Shown one piece after another: positions 1 to 8,658 of a DNA stretch of 47,158 nt (within the stretch, counting starts at the first letter, position 1; every line of letters starts with the position of its first letter). Source of the stretch: Paraglaciecola sp. (GTDB lineage Bacteria; Pseudomonadota; Gammaproteobacteria; Enterobacterales; Alteromonadaceae); assembly GCA_009993955.1 (NCBI GenBank), contig JAACSL010000029.1, positions 1 through 47,158 on the forward strand, in the 5' to 3' direction. The notes beneath the pieces were generated by a model. The model saw only the letters and a list, made by a program, of their open reading frames with translations. It was not told the origin of the DNA and did not search any database. A program made the position numbers and the translations under genes.

Positions 1-1
1 C

Positions 2-91
2 TGTTCCTCTGTTGGTTCCCACTTTCTTGGTCGAAAGATCGGATCTTGGAACAGGCATTTAGTTCAATTTCTTAAACAGGATTGGGGTTAA
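2..91 (+). CDS. 3' end of an unidentified gene (partial, runs off the left edge)
   Basis: An open frame enters from the window edge and stops at TAA (89-91). It encodes about 29 residues ending SHFLGRKIGSWNRHLVQFL followed by KQDWG. The composition (aromatic and basic residues, normal codons) looks like a real amphipathic C-terminus, but the piece is too short to recognise. The complementary strand also has an open frame here, starting with an ATG at 58, but that ATG has no Shine-Dalgarno sequence. The stop codon runs into the left arm of an inverted repeat that could end this transcript. Confidence 0.35.
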   Translation, partial: CSSVGSHFLGRKIGSWNRHLVQFLKQDWG

Positions 92-169
92 CTAAAACAT
101 GAAGCTACACCAAATACCAAATAACTCCGTGAGGATTTTTCCACGTAGCTTACTTCTGGTGTTTTAGTT
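90..169. repeat. Imperfect long inverted repeat (possible 3' stem-loop)
   Basis: AACTAAAAC (90-98) is complementary to GTTTTAGTT (161-169). Inside it, AAGCTAC (102-108) is complementary to GTAGCTT (145-151). The intervening DNA is AT-rich. It lies just after the stop of the partial + strand frame, so it may be a 3' processing or termination structure. It lacks a clean U-tract. Confidence 0.35.
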
Positions 170-224
170 TGTCGCTGAAGGAGCACTAACACGACTCATT
201 GCTCGTCGATGGCCAGTGTTGTTT

Positions 225-247
225 AATCCCGCTGAGACAGCGGGATT
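225..247. terminator. Perfect 10-bp hairpin downstream of der, no U-tract
   Basis: AATCCCGCTG (225-234), loop AGA, CAGCGGGATT (238-247). It is the only strong hairpin after the der stop and the likely 3' end structure of the der transcript. Neither side carries a run of T, so it may be a processing or stability hairpin instead of an intrinsic terminator. The rest of 92-315 shows no convincing gene. Confidence 0.35.
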
Positions 248-315
248 GTCAATGCATCGATACTTTTATTGTGCCGATCCATGAGGGCAAAGTGCACTGC
301 GCTCATGCACACCAA

Positions 316-1770
316 CTAAGACTTATGCGCTTTTTTATGCATGCGTATTAACAGTGCCCGTTTGCGGCGCTGTGAATCGTTAATCACCTTGGTTTTATCT
401 TCATAAGGATTGGCACCTTCGCGGAATTCCACCTTGATGGGTGTGCCCATGATCTTCAGCGATTTACGGAAGTAATTGATCATGTATTTTTTGTAGGCAT
501 CAGGAAGGTCGTTAACCTGATTACCGTGCACAACAATCAAAGGCGGATTGTAACCACCGGCGTGAGCATACTTCATTTTTACGCGGCGTCCACGCACCAT
601 GGGCGGTTGATGATCGGCTTGTGCCATTTCCATAATGCGGGTCAGCATGGCGGTATTAATTCGTTTGGTAGCAGACTGATAGGCTTCCTGTACCGAAGCA
701 AACAAGTTACCAACACCGGTGCCGTGCAGGGCCGAAATGAAATGAATGCGGGCAAAATCAATGAAGCCTAAACGCCGATCCATTTCTCGTTTGATTTCTT
801 CTTTGAGATCGTTTTTTAAGCCATCCCATTTGTTCACCGCCACGACCAATGAACGTCCGGCATTAAGCACAAAACCCAAAAGGCTTAGGTCTTGATCGGT
901 TAATCCTTCTTGAGCGTCAATCACCAGCAACACCACGTTAGCTTCTTCAATGGCTTGCAACGTTTTAACGATGGAGAACTTTTCTACGGCTTCCGATATC
1001 TTTTTACGTTTTCTTACCCCAGCCGTGTCAATCAGCACATACTCGCGTCCATCACGCTCCATGGGAATAAAAATACTGTCACGAGTGGTGCCGGGTTCGT
1101 CATAAACTACCACCCTTTCCTCACCTAAAATGCGATTTGTGAGGGTGGATTTACCCACATTGGGTTTGCCTACTAGGGCGAGTTTAATGGGTAAGTTTTG
1201 TAATTTTTCGAGTTGCGCATCGGCATCCAATTCTTCAGGATTTGTTTCCTCTTCAGGAATACGCATATCTGGAAAATCTTTTTCCAGCGGATCAAGTACC
1301 AGAGACAACAAGTGGGAAATTCCGCGCCCATGAGCCGCTGCAATTTGATTAACGTTACCCAAACCTAGGGTATAGAAATCAGCGCTTTCGCTGTCGCCAT
1401 CAATGCCATCCACTTTATTGGCCACCACATACACCGGCTTTTCTTGTTTGCGTAGATGATTAGCAATGCCGATGTCGGCAGACGTTAACCCACTGCGCGC
1501 ATCCACTAAAAACAACACTAAATCGGCTTCGACAATGGCTAACAAACTTTGCTCAGCCATGGCCATGTCGATGCCCTGTTCGTTGCCGCTTATGCCACCC
1601 GTATCCACCACAATAAATTGCAGACCTTCATATTTGGCTTGACCATATTTGCGATCACGAGTTAAGCCCGGAAAATCTGCCACTAGGGCATCTCGGGTGC
1701 GCGTTAAACGGTTAAATAAGGTGGACTTTCCCACATTCGGGCGACCAACCAAGGCAACAACGGGCAACAT
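316..1770 (-). CDS. der: Ribosome assembly GTPase Der (EngA)
   Basis: This is a 484-residue essential GTPase that acts in 50S ribosomal subunit maturation. It has the tandem GTPase architecture unique to Der. The first P-loop is GRPNVGKS (residues 9-16) with DTGG and NKVDG motifs, and the second is GKPNVGKS near residue 203 with DTAGV and NKWDG. A KH-like domain and a basic tail (KKAHKS) follow. The start is supported by an AGGA Shine-Dalgarno sequence 8-9 bases upstream. It follows bamB in the conserved hisS-yfgM-bamB-der order, but a strong terminator lies between bamB and der, so der probably has its own promoter or depends on read-through. Confidence 0.98.
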   Translation of the reverse strand: MLPVVALVGRPNVGKSTLFNRLTRTRDALVADFPGLTRDRKYGQAKYEGLQFIVVDTGGISGNEQGIDMAMAEQSLLAIVEADLVLFLVDARSGLTSADIGIANHLRKQEKPVYVVANKVDGIDGDSESADFYTLGLGNVNQIAAAHGRGISHLLSLVLDPLEKDFPDMRIPEEETNPEELDADAQLEKLQNLPIKLALVGKPNVGKSTLTNRILGEERVVVYDEPGTTRDSIFIPMERDGREYVLIDTAGVRKRKKISEAVEKFSIVKTLQAIEEANVVLLVIDAQEGLTDQDLSLLGFVLNAGRSLVVAVNKWDGLKNDLKEEIKREMDRRLGFIDFARIHFISALHGTGVGNLFASVQEAYQSATKRINTAMLTRIMEMAQADHQPPMVRGRRVKMKYAHAGGYNPPLIVVHGNQVNDLPDAYKKYMINYFRKSLKIMGTPIKVEFREGANPYEDKTKVINDSQRRKRALLIRMHKKAHKS

Positions 1771-1789
1771 AAATCACTATCCTATAGAC

Positions 1790-1818
1790 AAAAAGGGCTT
1801 AGGCACATTGCCTAAGCC
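1790..1818 (-). terminator. Intrinsic terminator between bamB and der
   Basis: On the minus strand GGCTTAGGCA, loop ATG, TGCCTAAGCC (1818-1796) is followed by CTTTTTG. This 10-bp perfect stem plus U-tract lies downstream of bamB and directly upstream of the der start, splitting the usual yfgM-bamB-der unit. Confidence 0.85.
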
Positions 1819-1869
1819 GATAAAAAACTAACAGCTATTTGCCACCAACTCTGTTGGTGTTAAGCAGCG

Positions 1870-3093
1870 CTATGGCGTTTGAATCGCCACCAGCTTGCCA
1901 TCACGCGTTTGAGTATACAGCACTTTTCCGTCTACTACTGGCGCGGCATAAATGCTTTCATCTTCATCGTCGCCACCTACTTCCATACGCGCAACAATTT
2001 TACCATCACTTTGATTAAACCAATGTAAAAAGCCGTATTTATCGCCGGCAACTAAATACTCACCCACTGGCACGGCCGCCGTCAAAGTACGTTGTTTCAA
2101 CTTACCCTGGCTCCATAATTCCACGCCGTTACGGCTATCGAGGGCATAGACGTTACTGTTTACGTCAACAAGAAACAGGGTACTGCCGGCCATCGTGAGA
2201 CGGCTATAAGACTTGTATTCCCGTTTCCAGATAACACGACCACTGCGCAGTTCTACTGCAGCCAAAGAGCCGTCGTAAGTGATTACATAGATGATGCCAG
2301 CCGAGACCAGTGGTTGGCTGTCAATATCGACAATCCGCTCTAATTCGGTGACACCACTGGCAGAGGTAATCACTTGTTCCCAAGCGGTTTGCCCGGTTCC
2401 CAGGATGTTGACCACTAACTTACCTGTGGCGGTACCAATAATGGCTCCACCATTTACCGCAGCTGGAGCTGATACACCGCGCAATGACAGCGGTGGCACT
2501 TCAGATTCATAGGTCCATATTTCAGCACCGGTTGCGGCGTCCAGCGCAAACACCATGCCTGAACCTGTATTGAGCACCACTACACCTTCGTCGATAGCAG
2601 GCGAGGAAATGATCTCGCCTTTTACCATCACACGCCATTTCACCTCACCAGAGGCGGCATCTAGGGCAATGACTTCACCGTTTTCCGTGCCCACATATAC
2701 CGTGTCGTAAGCCACACTCACTCCACCCGCTAATTTAGCAGGTGTACCATATGACCATAATTTTTTGAGGCCAGAAAACATGCCTTTATCTTCAAAAACA
2801 GCAAAGTTCTGCTTCCACACTCGCTTCCCTGTTTTTTGGTCAAAGGCAGACACCAAACCTTGTCGATTGGCCGCATACACTTTGCCATAGGCTAAAGCTG
2901 GTTCAAGGCGCGAATAATAGTAGGAGACACCTTTGCCAAGGTCTTGTTCCCACAATTCAGTAGGCTTGAATTGCGCTTCAATGGGCTGTAAACGACGAAT
3001 GGCAATTTCTTCATCATCGGCAAACCAATCGCTCACGGTAGAGCAGCTGGATAACAAAATAGCGCCAGTTAGGGCGATGAGGTAAACACGCAT
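1870..3093 (-). CDS. bamB: Outer membrane assembly lipoprotein BamB
   Basis: BamB is the beta-propeller scaffold lipoprotein of the BAM complex, which folds beta-barrel proteins into the outer membrane. It has a lipoprotein signal peptide ending in lipobox LSSC, then repeated PQQ-like blades with recurring AL-D--G--W motifs along the whole protein (for example ALDAASGEVKW and ALDSRNGVELW). The start is uncertain. A GTG at 3108, a TTG at 3097-3099 and the ATG at 3093 are all in frame, and the AAGG sequence upstream is best spaced for the TTG. I give the ATG (407 residues, lipidated Cys17). It lies immediately after yfgM, consistent with co-transcription. Confidence 0.95.
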   Translation of the reverse strand: MRVYLIALTGAILLSSCSTVSDWFADDEEIAIRRLQPIEAQFKPTELWEQDLGKGVSYYYSRLEPALAYGKVYAANRQGLVSAFDQKTGKRVWKQNFAVFEDKGMFSGLKKLWSYGTPAKLAGGVSVAYDTVYVGTENGEVIALDAASGEVKWRVMVKGEIISSPAIDEGVVVLNTGSGMVFALDAATGAEIWTYESEVPPLSLRGVSAPAAVNGGAIIGTATGKLVVNILGTGQTAWEQVITSASGVTELERIVDIDSQPLVSAGIIYVITYDGSLAAVELRSGRVIWKREYKSYSRLTMAGSTLFLVDVNSNVYALDSRNGVELWSQGKLKQRTLTAAVPVGEYLVAGDKYGFLHWFNQSDGKIVARMEVGGDDEDESIYAAPVVDGKVLYTQTRDGKLVAIQTP

Positions 3094-3109
3094 TTTCAAA
3101 GTATTCACC

Positions 3110-3745
3110 TTAACTATTGGCTGCAGCTGCAGAACGGTTGGCCAAGTTATCCATTTTCATTTTCAGCGTAGAGTCGTTGCTATTTTTTTCAAGGGCAGCA
3201 CTATAGGCCGCACGGGCTTTATCGAATAAAGATTGCGCCACATAAACATCGCCTTTAATTTCTTGGGTTTGGCCACTGAAGGCTTCATCCGTCACCAATT
3301 CGGCGGTTGCTAAGGCTTCATCTAGTTTACCTTGTTCAAGTTGCACTCTGGCTAAACGTAACTGAGCAATGGCTTTCACCGCCATCATGTCGGCCGTGCC
3401 ACTGACAAAACTCAATTGTTTCTCTGCTTCACTTAAATCTTTACGCTCTATGGCTTGTTGTGCCAATTCAAATGCCATTAATTGCGCATAACCAGAGTCG
3501 TTGTTAGCGCTGATATAGGCTTGCGCCTGACTAAAACCACCGTCATCTTTCAGTAATTGTTGCTCTGCTTGTTCGTAGGCTACAGACGCCTGCTCTTGGG
3601 CGGCTTTTTGATTATCGTTATACCAACGCCAAGCGTACAAACCACTCAGACCCAAAACAGCGCCTATGACCATGGCCATGCCATTTTCTTTCCAGAAACG
3701 CTTAATGGCTTCAACTTGTTGTTCTTCGGTTTCGTAACGTTCCAT
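3110..3745 (-). CDS. yfgM: YfgM family periplasmic chaperone / SecYEG ancillary subunit
   Basis: This 211-residue protein has a short cytoplasmic N-terminus, one membrane anchor at about residues 22-40 (MAMVIGAVLGLSGLYAWRW), and an alanine- and glutamine-rich periplasmic TPR-like helical region. The N-terminal EEQQVEAIKRFWKENG is characteristic of the YfgM family. The E. coli homologue associates with SecYEG and PpiD and hands proteins to periplasmic chaperones; ppiD is also in this window. It sits between hisS and bamB, as in many gammaproteobacteria. Confidence 0.93.
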   Translation of the reverse strand: MERYETEEQQVEAIKRFWKENGMAMVIGAVLGLSGLYAWRWYNDNQKAAQEQASVAYEQAEQQLLKDDGGFSQAQAYISANNDSGYAQLMAFELAQQAIERKDLSEAEKQLSFVSGTADMMAVKAIAQLRLARVQLEQGKLDEALATAELVTDEAFSGQTQEIKGDVYVAQSLFDKARAAYSAALEKNSNDSTLKMKMDNLANRSAAAANS

Positions 3746-3820
3746 TTATTCTTCCTCTTACTACTCAAAGCGCTACTGAGAGCGTGTTATTTTAATTTAA
3801 TTGTTTTTAAGGGCTTAAGC

Positions 3821-5104
3821 TCAGTTGCCTGGCAACTGAGTTTGCACAAACGTCACAAGATCTTGATTCGCCACGGTGATTTGTTCTTGCTGTTCACGCA
3901 AAAATTTAACTGTCACGTACTGACCTTGAAGTTCACTCTGCCCCAGTAAAAAGGCCAGTTTTGCACCACTGGCATCGGCTTTTTTCATTTGTTTTTTTAC
4001 ATTGCCACCGCCACAGTGCGTTTGGGTTCTTACCCACGGTAGCTGTTCTCTTAACTGCTCTGCCACTTGCCATATTGCGTCTTGCGCTTCGTCATCCACG
4101 GCAGTGACATAGATGTCCACCGCTGGCGCAACATAGGTATCCGGCGCAAGGGTTTGCAGCAATAACACCAAACGTTCTAAACCGATGGCAAACCCTACCC
4201 CTTGGGTTGCTTTGCCACCTAATTGTTCCACTAAGCCATCATAACGGCCACCAGCACACACGGTGCCTTGTGCCCCTAAACTCTCCGTCACCCATTCAAA
4301 CACCGTGCGGTTGTAATAATCTAAGCCGCGTACCAGCGCTGAATTAACCCGGTATTGGATGCCTAACTTGTCTAATCGTTCACACAGTGCCTGAAAATGT
4401 TGCTGGGATTGTGCATCAAGGCAATCAATCAACTTGGGGGCATCTTTAACCACTGCTTGAACCTGAGGATTTTTGCTGTCTAATACCCGCAGAGGATTGC
4501 TGTCTAAACGCCGTAAACTGTCTTCGTCTAGTTCACTTTGGCGTGATTGCAAATAAGCCACTAACTGCTCTTTGTAAGCGCTCCGTGCTTCATTTGATCC
4601 TAAAGAATTGATTTCCAACGACACGTGTTGCTGAATACCAAAACGCTGCCATAATCTGCTGCTGAGTAAAATGACTTCGGCATCAATATCAGGCCCAGCA
4701 AAACCAAAGGCTTCAATCCCAAATTGATGAAATTGACGATAACGTCCTTTTTGCGGACGCTCGTGGCGAAACATGGGCCCCATGTACCACAAACGCTGCT
4801 GTTGGTTATATAACAAACCGTGTTCATTACCCGCGCGGACCACGCTAGCGGTGCCTTCAGGGCGCAAGGTCAAGCTATCATTGTTGCGGTCGTTGAAGGT
4901 GTACATTTCTTTTTCAACGATATCGGTGACTTCACCAATAGAGCGTTTGAACAGATCGGTGCTTTCCACAATGGGCGTGCGGATCTCTTGATAACCATAG
5001 CTGGCAACAACTTGTCGTATCACGCCTTCGACATATTGCCATAAGCCGCTTTGTACTGGCAGGCAGTCATTCATGCCGCGGATAGCTTGGATTTGTTTTG
5101 ACAC
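3821..5104 (-). CDS. hisS: Histidyl-tRNA synthetase
   Basis: This 427-residue class II aminoacyl-tRNA synthetase charges tRNA-His. Visible signatures include motif 2 ([18 protein letters not shown]), the histidine-binding motifs [15 protein letters not shown] and AGGRYDGL, motif 3 ([11 protein letters not shown]) and a C-terminal anticodon-binding domain. The start codon is GTG at 5104, reading [12 protein letters not shown], the normal N-terminus of the family. Its -10 box appears to lie in the loop of the preceding terminator. The cognate tRNA-His gene is also in this window (19493-19568). Confidence 0.98.
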   Translation of the reverse strand: MSKQIQAIRGMNDCLPVQSGLWQYVEGVIRQVVASYGYQEIRTPIVESTDLFKRSIGEVTDIVEKEMYTFNDRNNDSLTLRPEGTASVVRAGNEHGLLYNQQQRLWYMGPMFRHERPQKGRYRQFHQFGIEAFGFAGPDIDAEVILLSSRLWQRFGIQQHVSLEINSLGSNEARSAYKEQLVAYLQSRQSELDEDSLRRLDSNPLRVLDSKNPQVQAVVKDAPKLIDCLDAQSQQHFQALCERLDKLGIQYRVNSALVRGLDYYNRTVFEWVTESLGAQGTVCAGGRYDGLVEQLGGKATQGVGFAIGLERLVLLLQTLAPDTYVAPAVDIYVTAVDDEAQDAIWQVAEQLREQLPWVRTQTHCGGGNVKKQMKKADASGAKLAFLLGQSELQGQYVTVKFLREQQEQITVANQDLVTFVQTQLPGN

Positions 5105-5126
5105 TGATCTTACTCTTGAACTGTTT

Positions 5127-5154
5127 TAAAAAAGCCCCGCATTATAGGGGCTTT
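5127..5154 (-). terminator. Intrinsic terminator between ispG and hisS
   Basis: On the minus strand AAAGCCCC (5154-5147), loop TATAATGC, GGGGCTTT (5138-5131) runs into TTTAAAAC. The 8-bp stem and U-tract end the upstream rlmN-pilW-rodZ-ispG unit about 70 bases after the ispG stop. Confidence 0.8.
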
Positions 5155-5169
5155 GTGCTTAAACGTAAA
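5141..5169 (-). promoter_or_regulatory. Probable hisS promoter embedded in a terminator hairpin
   Basis: On the minus strand TTTACG (5169-5164), a 17-bp spacer, then a perfect TATAAT (5146-5141). The -10 hexamer occupies the loop of the upstream terminator. Transcription would begin close to the U-tract and give a leader of roughly 30 bases before the hisS GTG. Confidence 0.5.
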
Positions 5170-5222
5170 ACCTTGCAGACGAAAAAGCGGTGCTTATTCC
5201 ATTAATCAGCGAGGTTATAGAA

Positions 5223-6341
5223 TTAACTGAGGTCTTTGATGGCGATTTTGTTCTTTTCTTCCATTAATGCCGCTTTTGCGCGGATGCGTTTTTCGAGCTG
5301 ATCAACTAATTCATCATTGGATAGTCGTTCTTTTTGGCGTTTGCCATCCACATAATAGCCACTCATGTTGCGCGCCCCGGTTAAGCCTAAATCTGACACT
5401 TCCGCTTCACCCGGCCCATTCACCACACAGCCAATAATGGAGACATCCATGGGCGTTAACAAATCTTCTAAACGTTGTTCTAGAGCATTTACGGTGCTTA
5501 TCACATCGAATTCTTGGCGTGAGCAACTTGGACAAGCAATAAAGTTAATACCACGAGCACGAATGCGCAGAGATTTGAGAATGTCGAAGCCGACTTTAAT
5601 TTCTTCAACAGGATCAGCAGCGAGAGAAATACGAATAGTATCCCCTATGCCTTCCGCTAATAACATGCCTAAACCCACTGAGCTTTTCACTGCACCGGCA
5701 CGCAGTCCACCGGCTTCAGTAATACCAAGATGCAGTGGCTGGTCGATACGTTTTGCTAGCTCGCGATACGCGCCCACCGCTAAAAAAACGTCTGAGGCTT
5801 TTACGCTGACTTTAAACTGAGCAAAATTGAGTTTGTCGAGAATATCTACATGGCGCATGGCAGATTCAACTAAGGCAGCAGGGGTAGGTTCGCCATATTT
5901 TTCTTGCAGATCTTTTTCAAGGGATCCACCGTTGACACCAATCCGAATAGGGATGCCTTTGTCGCGTGCGCAATCCACCACCGATCTAACCCGATCCATA
6001 CTGCCAATATTCCCGGGGTTGATGCGCAAACAGTCAACGCCATACTCCGCCACTTTGAGGGCGATACGATAATCAAAGTGAATGTCGGCAATCAGCGGAA
6101 TAGACACTTGTTGCTTAATTAATTTGAACGCTTCAGCCGCTTCCATGGTGGGAATAGAGACACGCACCAACTCCCCTCCTACCCCTTGAATGCGTTTAAT
6201 TTGTGCCACAGTCGCCGCAACATCAGTGGTTAAGGTATTGGTCATGGATTGCACCGCTATCGGTGCTCCATCACCAATGGGCACAGAGCCAACATAGATG
6301 CGGGTGGATTTGCGGCGAATAATGGGAGATTCAGCAAACAT
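5223..6341 (-). CDS. ispG: 4-hydroxy-3-methylbut-2-en-1-yl diphosphate synthase (IspG/GcpE)
   Basis: This enzyme of the MEP isoprenoid pathway converts MEcPP to HMBPP with a [4Fe-4S] cluster. It has 372 residues, the usual bacterial length. The TIM-barrel part begins at residue 10 ([14 protein letters not shown], then [10 protein letters not shown]). The cluster ligands are all present: Cys270 and Cys273 ([11 protein letters not shown]), Cys305 ([10 protein letters not shown]) and Glu312. The ATG opens a normal [13 protein letters not shown]-terminus. It follows rodZ by 47 bases in the conserved rodZ-ispG-hisS order. Confidence 0.98.
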   Translation of the reverse strand: MFAESPIIRRKSTRIYVGSVPIGDGAPIAVQSMTNTLTTDVAATVAQIKRIQGVGGELVRVSIPTMEAAEAFKLIKQQVSIPLIADIHFDYRIALKVAEYGVDCLRINPGNIGSMDRVRSVVDCARDKGIPIRIGVNGGSLEKDLQEKYGEPTPAALVESAMRHVDILDKLNFAQFKVSVKASDVFLAVGAYRELAKRIDQPLHLGITEAGGLRAGAVKSSVGLGMLLAEGIGDTIRISLAADPVEEIKVGFDILKSLRIRARGINFIACPSCSRQEFDVISTVNALEQRLEDLLTPMDVSIIGCVVNGPGEAEVSDLGLTGARNMSGYYVDGKRQKERLSNDELVDQLEKRIRAKAALMEEKNKIAIKDLS

Positions 6342-6388
6342 AATTACGCTATTACACCTCTTAAATGATTTTTTTCGCTCTGCCCAGC

Positions 6389-7312
6389 CTATTCACTGAA
6401 TGGCAAGGTAAACTTAGCGGTACTATTCGTTCTAAAGCCAGATAAATCCACTCGTTGGCCGTCATAATCAATTTGCACGACTTCGGGGGCACACAAGATG
6501 ACTGAAAATGGTGGCTCTCCTTCAACACTCATGACCCTGCCCTGCTTCTTCGTTCCATAAGCAATGTCATCACCCGTTGCATCGGTCAGTTTCATCCAGC
6601 AGTCACTGGTGAAAGTAAAAACTAAAGGCACGGACTGCACGCCAGGCTGCGCAGCGCTCGTGGTCGTTGCAATGGTGTAGGAAGGCGAACTATTAAGCTC
6701 TGAAAGCTCTGTGTTGTTCATCTCGGTATTGGTACTGTCAAGTGATAACACCCTCGACTCATCCAATGCTGCACTTGACTCACTGTTTGTAGTGCCCAGT
6801 TCATAGGCTGCCACCACATTCGATTCGTTGGTTAAAGGTTCGGTATCGCTAGTCGTAACAGTTGTGTCAGCTGACTGAGGCAGGTCTACAACGTTAGCGA
6901 CGGATGTCGAAGAACTCTGCTGAAACCACCACATGACGGCAAGGGCTATAACGACAGCCACAATCAAGTACGTTACTAACATGAGTTTGTCGTCATGGGC
7001 CTGGGTGGCAAGGCGTTTAGAAAAACTTTGTAGTTTTGCTGGTTCTTTTTTCTGAGTATTTAAACTATCAAAAGCCGCGATCACTTCTGCTTCACTGACA
7101 CCAACTTCCCTTGCGTATAATTTAAGGTAGCCTTTTAGAAACGTTAGCGAAATATTGTAATCGTAGTTATCGGCTTCAATGTCTTGAATGAGGCTATTTT
7201 TAAGGCGGACTTTATCGGCAACGTCTTGCGTACTCAAGTTACGAGCCTGTCGAGCGGCTTGTAATATAAGACCAGGGCTAACCGGTGGCAGCGCTTGCTG
7301 TTCTTCGATCAT
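6389..7312 (-). CDS. rodZ: Cytoskeletal protein RodZ
   Basis: RodZ is a bitopic inner-membrane protein that links MreB filaments to the cell-wall elongation machinery and sets rod shape. This 307-residue protein has a cytoplasmic HTH domain at about residues 12-75 ([20 protein letters not shown]), one transmembrane helix at about 109-131, a Ser/Thr/Asn-rich periplasmic linker and a C-terminal DUF4115-type beta domain ([17 protein letters not shown]). It lies 9 bases after pilW and before ispG, the classic arrangement. Confidence 0.95.
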   Translation of the reverse strand: MIEEQQALPPVSPGLILQAARQARNLSTQDVADKVRLKNSLIQDIEADNYDYNISLTFLKGYLKLYAREVGVSEAEVIAAFDSLNTQKKEPAKLQSFSKRLATQAHDDKLMLVTYLIVAVVIALAVMWWFQQSSSTSVANVVDLPQSADTTVTTSDTEPLTNESNVVAAYELGTTNSESSAALDESRVLSLDSTNTEMNNTELSELNSSPSYTIATTTSAAQPGVQSVPLVFTFTSDCWMKLTDATGDDIAYGTKKQGRVMSVEGEPPFSVILCAPEVVQIDYDGQRVDLSGFRTNSTAKFTLPFSE

Positions 7313-7321
7313 AGTTAGTTG

Positions 7322-8632
7322 TTACTCTTGTTCACTGGCTGGTTCTGGAGAAGTAATGCGCAACTTCTTACCTGCATAGATATCTGCAGCATCACTCAAT
7401 TTGTTCCATTCTATCAGACGCTGCATCCTGATATTGTAACGTAACGAGATACGATACAAATTTTCTCCTTTCTGCACAACATGATACGCCACTTCATCAC
7501 TCTGAGGAGGCTCATTCACCAAGGGTTTTTCAGGGTTTTCACCCATAGCAGGAGCCCCTGCTGAGGTATTATCCCTGGGCACAATTTCGCTAGGATTAGT
7601 TTCGTTAGCCTTAGTTTCGTCAGAGTCAGTTTCATTAGACACCATTTCGTTCGATACCGTTTCCTTCGATGCTGCCTCGTTTTTGCTCTGTGCTACCTTT
7701 TCACTGGCTGGCTCGGTCGCCCTCGCCATTGTTGTGTCAGTCTGCGCTGCGGGCTGCTCTGTGCTTAGTGCACTTTCTGAGGCTTCGCTAAGAGGTTCTT
7801 CTGGGGCGCTGGGTATGCTCGGTGTTTGTTTGTTTGATTTACGCACTACCGGTTGTGGCACCGTGGCTTTTTGCAGCAGCGATGTTCGATAGGTAGCACT
7901 CGCCGCTGAATCTGGGTAGATTTTCAATAACATGGCACCATAAGATTGTGCCGAGGCAATATTACCCAAGGCAGATTCAATTTGACTGGACAGCAACAAA
8001 CTATCTGCACTGATCTGCGCGACCTTTTCATATTTTTTGAGTACGTCCTTTGCTTCCAGCCAGCGCTGCTCTTTTACTAAACTTTGGGTCAGCAAAAATA
8101 AACTTCTTGACCGCCCTGGTTGATGATTGACGGCGCTGCGCAAATACTCTGTGGCCTCGCTTTGATAACCTTGACTTTGGCTACACAACGCTAAATTCTC
8201 ATAGGTTTCGGCACTCGAAATATAATTGTTACTGTTAACTGCCTTGAGAAAATAACTTTTCGCTTGGGCATACTTACCTTGCCCACACATAAAGGCACCA
8301 TAACTATTGGCAATGTCCGGATTATTCGGGGCAAGCTCCATAGCGGTTTGATAGGATTTTTCTGCAGCGATGATTTCATCAACCGCCTGATAGTAATAAG
8401 CCATGGCGTAATGAGCATCAGCCGAGCGCGGAGCAAACTCTAAGGCTTTGTCTAGATTAAACTTAGCTTGGCTAAAATTGCCATTTTTTAAATACGTTAA
8501 ACCGAGAGAAACGCGGGATTTGGCAGCTTTTTGTTGATCAAAGTCCTCACCAATGCCAGGACGACTGGTTTGGCTAGTACAGCCAACAACACCAAGTAAG
8601 AGACAACAAAATAACAGACTTTTAAAATTCAT
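7322..8632 (-). CDS. pilW: Type IV pilus biogenesis lipoprotein PilW/PilF with C-terminal LysM domain
   Basis: PilW/PilF is the TPR pilotin needed to assemble the type IV pilus secretin. The signal peptide ends at lipobox LGVVGC (Cys18), and TPR helices fill about residues 35-250. Unlike the compact pilotin, this 436-residue protein continues into a Glu/Ser/Thr-rich linker and a LysM domain at about 384-430 (YHVVQKGENLYRISLRYN), which should bind peptidoglycan. The linker contains a five-residue tandem repeat (about 320-349) encoded by 15-bp DNA repeats. It lies between rlmN and rodZ as in other gammaproteobacteria. Function by family is firm; the effect of the LysM extension is inferred. Confidence 0.9.
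   Translation of the reverse strand: MNFKSLLFCCLLLGVVGCTSQTSRPGIGEDFDQQKAAKSRVSLGLTYLKNGNFSQAKFNLDKALEFAPRSADAHYAMAYYYQAVDEIIAAEKSYQTAMELAPNNPDIANSYGAFMCGQGKYAQAKSYFLKAVNSNNYISSAETYENLALCSQSQGYQSEATEYLRSAVNHQPGRSRSLFLLTQSLVKEQRWLEAKDVLKKYEKVAQISADSLLLSSQIESALGNIASAQSYGAMLLKIYPDSAASATYRTSLLQKATVPQPVVRKSNKQTPSIPSAPEEPLSEASESALSTEQPAAQTDTTMARATEPASEKVAQSKNEAASKETVSNEMVSNETDSDETKANETNPSEIVPRDNTSAGAPAMGENPEKPLVNEPPQSDEVAYHVVQKGENLYRISLRYNIRMQRLIEWNKLSDAADIYAGKKLRITSPEPASEQE
7584..7673 (-). repeat. Six in-frame 15-bp tandem repeats in the pilW linker
   Basis: Six degenerate units of 15 bp sit head to tail, with + strand units such as GTTTCGTTAGCCTTA, GTTTCGTCAGAGTCA and GTTTCATTAGACACC. In the protein they give pentapeptides KETVS, NEMVS, NETDS, DETKA, NETNP, SEIVP. 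Unit gain or loss would keep the frame and only change linker length. Confidence 0.8.
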
Positions 8633-8658
8633 TACGTTTGTTCACCGCTGAAAAAAAC

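Noticed and set aside
1-58. Minus-strand frame starting MPVPRSDLSTKK at 58
   Set aside because: It is exactly antisense to the more protein-like + strand frame and lacks a ribosome-binding site.
224-306. A 27-codon minus-strand frame (MSAVHFALMDRHNK...) between der and the hairpin at 225-247
   Set aside because: No Shine-Dalgarno sequence, no recognisable homology and its stop overlaps the hairpin; more likely chance.
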